From: Polaromonas sp. AER18D-145
Lineage (GTDB): Bacteria; Pseudomonadota; Gammaproteobacteria; Burkholderiales; Burkholderiaceae_C
DNA length: 53,564 bases
Assembly: GCF_002379095.1 (NCBI RefSeq)
Contig: NZ_NBZV01000033.1
Location: forward strand, 1-53,564
Direction: 5' to 3'
The notes beneath the pieces were generated by a model that saw only the letters and a program-made list of their open reading frames with translations, had not been told where the DNA came from and made no database searches. The translations under genes were made by a program, and so were the position numbers. This document shows, one piece after another, positions 48,375 through 53,564 of the stretch. Every line of letters starts with the position of its first letter. Positions within the stretch are counted from its first letter, which is position 1.

Positions 48375-48764
48375 ATGAAAAAAATTCTTATTGCCGCCTT
48401 GTTTGCCAGCATGTCCACCGTGGCACTGGCCAAGCTCCCTCCGGTCAGCGATGAGGCCAAGGCCAAGGCCGCCGAGGCCGCCGCCAAGGCCGCCTGGGCC
48501 GGCAAGGTCGATGGCTACCTGTTGTGCAAATCCACGGACAAGGTGGCGGCCAGTTATTACAAGACGGCCAAGGCTGCAGGCAAGGAAACCAAGCCCCCGG
48601 TGGCCACGCCAGCGTGCGCAGAACCTGGCGCCTTCAGCTACAAGCCGCCTGAGGCGGCCAAGCCCCTGGAGGCAGCAGGTGCGCACTCTCCGGCAGCGAC
48701 CGCAACCAGCCCGCCCAGCAGCAAGACACCTGCGGCAGCCATTGCCCCCGAAAAGAAATCCTGA
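48375..48764 (+). CDS. Small periplasmic protein of the fdh operon
   Basis: 129 aa. Signal peptide LIAALFASMSTVALA (cleavage near ALA-KL). Mature: an Ala/Lys-rich helix (AKAKAAEAAAKAAWAGKVDGYLLC), two cysteines (LLCKS and TPACAE) that may pair, and a low-complexity Pro/Ala/Thr tail. GAGGATTCC lies before ATG 48375. Last gene before the operon terminator; similar small proteins occur at other fdh loci. Role unknown. Confidence 0.75.
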   Translation: MKKILIAALFASMSTVALAKLPPVSDEAKAKAAEAAAKAAWAGKVDGYLLCKSTDKVAASYYKTAKAAGKETKPPVATPACAEPGAFSYKPPEAAKPLEAAGAHSPAATATSPPSSKTPAAAIAPEKKS

Positions 48765-48779
48765 GCACCGATTCACTGC

Positions 48780-48813
48780 AAAAAGGCCGACCCCGCAAGG
48801 TGTCGGCCTTTTT
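48780..48813 (+). terminator. Rho-independent terminator of the fdh operon
   Basis: AAAAAGGCCGAC / GTCGGCCTTTTT stem with a 10-nt loop and a T-run on the plus strand, 16 bp past the last stop of the operon. Confidence 0.92.
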
Positions 48814-49068
48814 GTTGTAGTCTCGACCTGGAAACCGCAGGTGACCGCTACATATCCGCTGGCAGGACCGCATGGACACACACCTATTGACTCACGCACG
48901 ATTTCACCTTTCAGGTGATAGCGCTACGCACCCGATTGCGCCGCCTTGGCGCGCGCTGACCGCGTTGCTCCTCCTTGCGGGCATCAGCCCGCAGCGTCGT
49001 CACGCCTTGCCAGCTCACCCCATGGCGGCCCACTCGGGCGCGTCCAACTGAGGTTTTCAGGCCAAATC
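48814..49068. promoter_or_regulatory. Leader of fdhD, with two hairpins
   Basis: 255 bp without a supported gene (an open frame reaching back to 48946 has no ribosome-binding site). It contains the perfect hairpins TCACCT-TTC-AGGTGA (48904-48918) and TGCGGGC-ATCA-GCCCGCA (48976-48993). The second lies in a GC-rich stretch that looks like another dispersed repeat, but a second copy is not in this window. Confidence 0.4.
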
Positions 49069-50028
49069 ATGCTTCTGCCATACCTGACCCAGGCCCGGGC
49101 GCCGCTCACCTGCGACATCGACGCTGTCAACGAGTACGGTGATCCGCTCCAGATCGCCATTCCCGCCGAACGCGCCCTGACGGTCTATGTCGACAAGCGC
49201 GAGTTGGTGACCTTGATGACGCTCGGTGCCCACCCCGAACTGCTGGTGCTGGGTTACCTGCGCAACCAGCGGCTGGTCAGGGACGCCGCGGACATCGAGT
49301 CCATCACGGTGGATTGGGATGTGGGCGCCGCGGCGGTCAGGACGCGCCACGGCATCGCGGATATCGAGGAAAAAACCGCGCGTAAGGTGGTGACCACCGG
49401 CTGCGGGCAGGGCAGTGTGTTCGGCGGCCTGATGGACGAGGTGGACCAGATCGAACTCCCGGTCGATGACTGCATCACCCAGGCCCAGCTGTACAGCTTG
49501 GTCAACACCATCCGTCTCAAGGAAACCACCTACAAATCGGCGGGATCCGTTCATGCCTGCGCGCTGTTTTCCCTGGCATCCGCGGAGCCGGAAATGCTGC
49601 TGTTTGTCGAGGATGTCGGGCGGCACAACGCCATTGACACCATTGCCGGCTGGATGGCCATGAATATGTTGGCCCCCACGCTCCCCACTGCGTGTGGTTC
49701 GCTGCCCCCCAAGGGGGCGCTGCGCCTGCGGCCCGGCGAAGCCGGTCCCGCGGCCCTGGCTGGTGAAGAGGGGGATTCCGGACTCGTGTTCTACACCACC
49801 GGGCGCCTGACCAGCGAAATGGTCATCAAGTCGGCGCAAATGGGGGTGCCGATTGTGGTCTCGCGCAGTGGCATCACGCAGATGGGCCACCAGGTGGCGC
49901 AGGCTGTCGGGTTGTGCGCCATAGGCCGTGCGACCAACCGGCGTTTTGTCTGTTATGCCCAGCCCGGGCGGCTCAAGCTGCAGCCAGACCTCGCTGGCCC
50001 CCGACTGCGGGCGCCAGAGGCCGTCTGA
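49069..50028 (+). CDS. fdhD: Formate dehydrogenase sulfurtransferase / accessory protein FdhD
   Basis: 319 aa from ATG 49069. Required for formate dehydrogenase activity, by moving sulfur from IscS to the Mo/W cofactor. Family marks: AERALTVYVDKRELVTLMTLGAHPELLVLGYL (core LVTLMTLGAHPELLVLGYL), the VVTTGCGQGSVFGG loop, CALFSL and VEDVGRHNAIDTIAG, then GLVFYTTGRLTSEMVIKSAQMGVPIVVSRS. In E. coli the loop has a CxxC pair (Cys121/Cys124); here only one Cys is present (GCGQGS). R1 adds about 25 residues at 202-228, between AGWMAMNML and the GLVFYTTGR strand. Confidence 0.93.
   Translation: MLLPYLTQARAPLTCDIDAVNEYGDPLQIAIPAERALTVYVDKRELVTLMTLGAHPELLVLGYLRNQRLVRDAADIESITVDWDVGAAAVRTRHGIADIEEKTARKVVTTGCGQGSVFGGLMDEVDQIELPVDDCITQAQLYSLVNTIRLKETTYKSAGSVHACALFSLASAEPEMLLFVEDVGRHNAIDTIAGWMAMNMLAPTLPTACGSLPPKGALRLRPGEAGPAALAGEEGDSGLVFYTTGRLTSEMVIKSAQMGVPIVVSRSGITQMGHQVAQAVGLCAIGRATNRRFVCYAQPGRLKLQPDLAGPRLRAPEAV
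49672..49740 (+). repeat. R1 repeat, in-frame inside fdhD
   Basis: GCCCCCACGCTCCCC, GCGTGTGGTTCGCTGCCCCCC, where the palindrome core is CCCCCCAAGGGGGC, then TGCGGCCCGGCG. Encodes APTLPTACGSLPPKGALRLRPGE, the frame seen in thiE and fdsA (LPPEG). Follows the pattern of R1 placed between secondary-structure blocks. Confidence 0.85.
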
Positions 50029-50137
50029 CGGCGGTGCGGCGTTCCCGCAGGCGTGGCGACCCGCTGGGGCGCCCCGGCTGTTCACCGGCAGAAACCGACA
50101 GGCGCCGGGGCTGTGGACTTTGCGTTATGGTCACGGC

Positions 50138-52681
50138 ATGAACACCCTTTTCCTCAAACTCGGCTGGCGGACGCTGCTGCGCGACCTGCGCGCCGGAGAA
50201 CTGCGGCTGCTGATCGTCGCGGTGACGCTGGCCGTCGCAGCCCTGACGGCCGTCGGTTTTTTTGCGGACCGCCTCAAGGGGGGCCTGCAGCGCGATGCCC
50301 GCCAGCTGCTTGGCGGTGATGCCGTTTTGCGCAGCGACGGCATGACCCCCGAGGTGTTCATAGCCAAGGCGCGCAGCCTGGGCCTGCAGGCGACATCGAC
50401 CGTGACTTTTCCGACCATGGGCCGGGCGCGCGAGGAAGACGGCGGCGCCAGCAAACTCGTGGCCTTCAAGGCGGTGCCCGAGGGCTACCCCTTGCGCGGC
50501 ACCATGCTGATCGCGCCAGCCCCTGACGCTGCCGGCGCGGCCACCCGCGAGATTCCCGCCCCCGGCACGGTTTGGGCTGACGCGTCGCTGCTCGATGCGC
50601 TGGGCCTGCGCATCGGCCAGACCCTGCTGATGGGCGACGCCCGCTTCACGTTGGCGCGCGTGATTGTCCAGGAGCCGGACCGCGGCGGCGGGTTTGCCAA
50701 TTTTTCGCCGCGCGTGATGATCAACAGCGCCGACCTCGCCGCCACCGGCCTGATCCAGCCCGCCAGCCGGACCAACTACCGCTTTGCCGTGGCCGGCAGC
50801 GACGCCGCGGTGAAAACCTATGTCCAGTGGGCCACGCAAGAGATCAAGAAGGCCGAATGGCGCGGTGTGCGCATCGAGTCGCTGGAGAGCGGCAGCCCCG
50901 AGATGCGCCAGACGTTGGACCGTGCCGAGAAGTTCCTCAATCTGGTGGCCTTGCTGGCGGCCTTGCTGAGCGCCGTGGCCGTGGCCATCGTGGCACGCGG
51001 CTTCGCAGCCAAACACCTGGACGACTGCGCCATGCTGCGCGTGCTCGGCCAGCCGCAACGCACCATCGCGCTGGCTTACACCTTTGAATTTGTGCTGGCC
51101 GGCATGGCCGCCAGCGCCCTCGGTGTGCTGATCGGTTTTGCCGTTCACTATGGCTTTGTGCTGCTGCTGGCCGGCCTGGTCGAAACAGCGTTGCCCGCGC
51201 CTACCCTCTGGCCCGTGGCTTTCGGCATGGGCATGGGGCTGACCCTGCTGCTCGCTTTCGGCCTGCCGCCGGTGCTGCAGCTGGCCCAGGTGCCGCCGCT
51301 GCGCGTGATCCGCCGCGATGTCGGCAACCTGCGGCCGGCCTCGCTGGCGGTGCTGCTGGTCGGGGTGCTCGGTTTTGCGGCCTTGCTGGTGGCGGCCAGC
51401 AGCGACCTCAAGCTCGGCCTGATTGCCGTCGGCGGCTTCGCCGGTGCCGTGGCGGTGTTTGCCGTGGCCAGCTTCGCCGCGGTCAAGCTGCTGCGTGCCA
51501 GCGTCAACGAAGCCACCGCGCCGCGCTGGCTGGTGCTGGCCACGCGCCAGCTGTCGGCGCGCCCGGTCTACGCCGTGGTGCAGGTCAGCGCGCTGGCGGT
51601 CGGTCTGCTTGCGCTGATGCTGCTGGTGCTGTTGCGCACCGACCTGATCAGCAGCTGGCGCAATGCCACACCGCCCGATGCGCCCAACCGTTTTGTCATC
51701 AATGTGCAGCCCGAGCAGGGCGCCGCTTTCCAGCAGGCCCTGCGCGACGGCGGCGTCACCAAGTTTGACTGGTACCCCATGATTCGTGGCCGCCTCGTCG
51801 CGATCAACGGCAAGGCGGTGGCGCCGGAGGACTTCGAGGACGACCGCGCCAAGCGCCTGGTGGACCGCGAGTTCAACCTGTCCCATGCCGTGCAGCAGCC
51901 CTCGCACAACCAGGTGGTGGCTGGCCGCTGGACGGCCGATGAGGGCGGCGCCATCAGCGTCGAGGACGGGCTGGCGAAAACGCTGGGCCTGAAACTGGGC
52001 GACAGCCTGCGTTTCGACATCGGCGGCCAGCTCAGCGAGGCAAAAATAACCAGCCTGCGCAAGGTCGACTGGGGCTCCATGCGGGTCAACTTTTTCGTGA
52101 TGTACCCGGTGGCGAGAATGCCGGACGTGCCGGTGTCCTACATCAGCGCCTTCCGCGCGCCCGAACGTGTGGCCACGCAGGACGGGGTGAAGCCGCGCAG
52201 CTTTGACAACGAGCTGGTCAAGGCCTTTCCCAACATCACCAACGTGGACATGAGCAGCACCATTGCCCAGGTGCAGCGCGTGCTGGATCAGGTGATACGC
52301 GCCGTGGAGTACCTGTTTGGTTTCACGCTGGCCGCCGGCCTGGTGGTGCTGTTCGCAGCCATCACCGCGACGCGCGAAGAGCGTGCGCTCGAGTTCGCCA
52401 TCATGCGTGCCGTCGGCGCGCGCGCCTCGCTGCTGCGCCAGGTGCAGCGTGCCGAACTCGCCGGCGTCGGCTTGCTGGCCGGCTTCCTCGCGTCCATCGT
52501 CGCATTGGCGGTGGGCTGGGGCCTGGCGCGTTTTGTGTTCGATTTCAGCTGGACCGGCTCCTGGACCGTGCCGCTGCTTGGCAGCCTCGCCGGCGCGGTG
52601 CTGGCGATGGCCGCGGGTTGGTGGGGGCTGCGCTCCGTGCTCAACACACCGGTCGTGGAAACCTTGCGCAAGGCGCAGTGA
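50138..52681 (+). CDS. FtsX-like ABC transporter permease (YbbP type)
   Basis: 847 aa from ATG 50138. MacB/FtsX layout with the large periplasmic (PCD) domains between membrane helices: first helix LLIVAVTLAVAALTAVGFF, a three-helix core at about 270-400 (NLVALLAALLSAVAVAIVARGF; FEFVLAGMAASALGVLIGF), a central pair at 400-450, and FtsX-type helices at about 720-840 (AAGLVVLFAAITATREERALEFAIMRAVGARASLLRQVQRAELAGVG; core REERALEFAIMRAVGA). Probably works with a separate ATPase, like YbbA-YbbP or LolCDE, to move lipids or lipoproteins; no ATPase gene is adjacent. Substrate unknown. Confidence 0.88.
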   Translation: MNTLFLKLGWRTLLRDLRAGELRLLIVAVTLAVAALTAVGFFADRLKGGLQRDARQLLGGDAVLRSDGMTPEVFIAKARSLGLQATSTVTFPTMGRAREEDGGASKLVAFKAVPEGYPLRGTMLIAPAPDAAGAATREIPAPGTVWADASLLDALGLRIGQTLLMGDARFTLARVIVQEPDRGGGFANFSPRVMINSADLAATGLIQPASRTNYRFAVAGSDAAVKTYVQWATQEIKKAEWRGVRIESLESGSPEMRQTLDRAEKFLNLVALLAALLSAVAVAIVARGFAAKHLDDCAMLRVLGQPQRTIALAYTFEFVLAGMAASALGVLIGFAVHYGFVLLLAGLVETALPAPTLWPVAFGMGMGLTLLLAFGLPPVLQLAQVPPLRVIRRDVGNLRPASLAVLLVGVLGFAALLVAASSDLKLGLIAVGGFAGAVAVFAVASFAAVKLLRASVNEATAPRWLVLATRQLSARPVYAVVQVSALAVGLLALMLLVLLRTDLISSWRNATPPDAPNRFVINVQPEQGAAFQQALRDGGVTKFDWYPMIRGRLVAINGKAVAPEDFEDDRAKRLVDREFNLSHAVQQPSHNQVVAGRWTADEGGAISVEDGLAKTLGLKLGDSLRFDIGGQLSEAKITSLRKVDWGSMRVNFFVMYPVARMPDVPVSYISAFRAPERVATQDGVKPRSFDNELVKAFPNITNVDMSSTIAQVQRVLDQVIRAVEYLFGFTLAAGLVVLFAAITATREERALEFAIMRAVGARASLLRQVQRAELAGVGLLAGFLASIVALAVGWGLARFVFDFSWTGSWTVPLLGSLAGAVLAMAAGWWGLRSVLNTPVVETLRKAQ

Positions 52682-52690
52682 TACAGCAAT

Positions 52691-52797
52691 ACCCCCACCG
52701 TTCGGACTGAGCTTGTCGAAGCCTGTCCTGCGCCGCGCCGAAGAGCCCTTCGACCCTTCGTCAAGCTCAGGACAGGCCAAGCTCAGGGAGAACGGAA
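52691..52797. repeat. R3 repeat: long imperfect palindrome
   Basis: CCGTTC-x3-CTGAGCTTG...CCTGTCCTG is matched, inverted, by CAGGACAGG...CAAGCTCAG-x3-GAACGG. Words such as TGAGC-x-TGTCGAAG are common dispersed repeats in betaproteobacteria. It fills the gap between the permease and the hemoglobin gene and may act as a terminator or simply be a mobile repeat. Related single arm at 53261. Confidence 0.7.
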
Positions 52798-52822
52798 AAG
52801 AAAGATCCACCGCAAGTCAACC

Positions 52823-53239
52823 ATGCAGACCGAAGAAAAACCACCAGGCACACCACCGTTCGACACCCCCTTCGCCTGGATAGGCGGCGAAGCGCGGGTG
52901 AAGGCGTTGGTGGACCGTTTTTACGACCTGATGGACCTGGAACCTGGCTACGCTGCATTGCGCGCAGCGCACGGCAGCGACCTGGTCAAGGCGCGCCAGC
53001 ACCTGTTCTGGTTCCTGTGCGGCTGGCTGGGCGGACCGCAACACTACACCGAGCGTTTTGGCCACCCCAAGCTGCGCCTGCGCCACATGCCTTTTGTCAT
53101 CGGCATCCTCGAGCGCGACCAGTGGCTGGCCTGCATGGACCAGGCCATGGGTGAGACCGGCGTCGATGAAGAACTGCGCGCCAGGCTGCGCACCTCGTTT
53201 TTCCAGACCGCAGACTGGATGAGGAACTCGCCGGCCTGA
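52823..53239 (+). CDS. Group II truncated hemoglobin
   Basis: 138 aa, soluble haem protein of the 2/2 fold. WIGGEARVKALVDRFYDLMDLEPGYAAL at the N-terminus, the conserved core HLFWFLCGWLGGPQHYTERFGHPKLRLRHMPF (core GPQHYTERFGHPKLRLRHM), in which HPKLRLRH carries the proximal F8 His, and TADWMRN with the G8 Trp near the end. Members bind O2 and NO and often act in NO or peroxide detoxification. It stands alone between repeats; the promoter was not resolved. Confidence 0.92.
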   Translation: MQTEEKPPGTPPFDTPFAWIGGEARVKALVDRFYDLMDLEPGYAALRAAHGSDLVKARQHLFWFLCGWLGGPQHYTERFGHPKLRLRHMPFVIGILERDQWLACMDQAMGETGVDEELRARLRTSFFQTADWMRNSPA

Positions 53240-53260
53240 CGTTGTGCGGCCACAGCAAAC

Positions 53261-53293
53261 CTGCCCCCGTTCGGGCTGAGCCTGTCGAAGCTC
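53261..53293 (+). repeat. R3 repeat arm
   Basis: CCCCCGTTCGGGCTGAGCC followed by TGTCGAAGCTC. One arm of the R3 unit seen in full at 52691. Confidence 0.7.
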
Positions 53294-53303
53294 TTTCTGT
53301 GCA

Positions 53304-53361
53304 ATGCTATTGATTCGGTAGCTGCTAGCGTCCTTCCTGTAAGGGGTCCGGGCATCTTTTA
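53304..53361 (+). repeat. R2 repeat downstream of the truncated hemoglobin gene
   Basis: TGCTAT, loop, GGTAGCTGCTAGCG, about 12 nt, AAGGGGTCCGGGC and TCTTTTA. The most diverged of the six R2 copies. Confidence 0.7.
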
Positions 53362-53420
53362 TCAGTAAACTCGGCTGACACGGGGGCGCAAGCCGGACCG
53401 GGACTGATTTTATGCATGGC

Positions 53421-53446
53421 GGATTCAAGTACGAAGTGCAACGTTC
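53421..53446 (+). mobile_element. Candidate left terminal repeat of an IS30-like element
   Basis: GGATTCAAGTACGAAGTGCA and the following ACGTTC have the form of IS30-family ends (G/A-rich, GATTCAA...CAACG), about 90 bp before the transposase ATG. Its partner lies outside the window, so the exact boundary is not verified. Confidence 0.35.
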
Positions 53447-53513
53447 AGAAATAGGGTGGGCCAAGAGTCAATAGGATGGGCTCTTTGTGACCAGCCAGTC
53501 TCAACGAAGCACC

Positions 53514-53564
53514 ATGACCTACAAACACTTGACCCGAGAAGAACGATACCAAATTCACGTACTC
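53514..53564 (+). CDS. IS30-family transposase, N-terminal fragment cut by window edge
   Basis: Seventeen residues MTYKHLTREERYQIHVL match the start of IS30-family transposases (MTY-x-HLT-x-EERYQI). Only the beginning of the helix-turn-helix is visible. Family assignment from the N-terminal signature; completeness beyond the edge is unknown. Confidence 0.85.
   Translation, partial: MTYKHLTREERYQIHVL

Noticed and set aside
48946..49068. N-terminal extension of fdhD to 48946
   Set aside because: No ribosome-binding site, hairpin-rich leader and no family similarity before MLLPYLTQ.
49973..52810. 945-codon frame antisense to the FtsX-like permease
   Set aside because: Shadow frame with Gln/His-rich repeats and no recognisable domain.

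Overview
The window is about 53.6 kb of GC-rich chromosome (strong G/C bias at third codon positions, nearly gapless coding) from a betaproteobacterium. Gene content and order (thiCOSGE, nadCA-pabBC, DUF3460-scpA, fdsGBA followed by DUF3305/DUF3306) together with three dispersed repeat types point to Burkholderiales, most likely Comamonadaceae near Polaromonas/Rhodoferax. The genus is inference from memory of such genomes, not a measured placement.

Layout. 1-5.5 kb (minus strand): thiamin operon thiC-thiO-thiS-thiG-thiE behind a TPP riboswitch; thiE runs off the left edge and carries a decayed ThiD-like N-terminal half. 5.6-11.3 kb: nadC-nadA-pabBC (plus) convergent with nadB (minus), covering NAD synthesis from aspartate plus p-aminobenzoate. 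11.5-16.4 kb (minus): an L,D-transpeptidase-like protein and a two-partner secretion pair, tpsB-tpsA. 16.6-24.3 kb: scpA, DUF3460, a BamE-like lipoprotein, a SulP anion transporter, a 7TM-DISM protein with a decayed GGDEF domain, and metG. 24.4-31.7 kb: an accessory stress-type island (second-type Lon, a 56-aa protein, PolX, a 116-aa protein, DHH phosphoesterase, PEBP protein, SagB-type nitroreductase) whose three transcription starts each carry a near-consensus FNR half-site pair. 31.8-50 kb: apbC, a LysR regulator, a soluble NAD-linked formate dehydrogenase (fused FdsG-FdsB, FdsA), DUF3305, DUF3306, a large polyferredoxin and a TorD-type chaperone; then a second, Tat-exported membrane-bound formate dehydrogenase (Tat-target peptide, FdhA, FdhB, small lipoprotein, cytochrome b FdhC, small periplasmic protein), a terminator, and fdhD. 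50.1-53.6 kb: an FtsX/YbbP-type permease, a group II truncated hemoglobin, a cluster of repeats and the left end of an IS30-like element cut by the window edge.

The most unusual signal is in the repeats. Two palindromic families (called R1, about 75 bp, and R2, about 57 bp, here) occur between genes and also inside conserved genes without breaking them. R1 lies in thiE, at the start of thiG, in fdsA, in fdhD and between fdhA and fdhB. R2 lies in nadB, metG and fdsB and in three intergenic places, one of which supplies the sulP stop codon. Within genes the elements are multiples of three and sit at linkers or domain borders. The R1 copies in thiE, fdsA and fdhD are read in the same frame (giving LPPEG or LPPKG), and the R2 copies in metG and fdsB share one frame (PPAQ...AI). 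This resembles, in principle, the protein-coding palindromic elements of Rickettsia.

No tRNA, rRNA or CRISPR array was seen. Both formate dehydrogenase catalytic subunits have Cys, not selenocysteine, at the active site.
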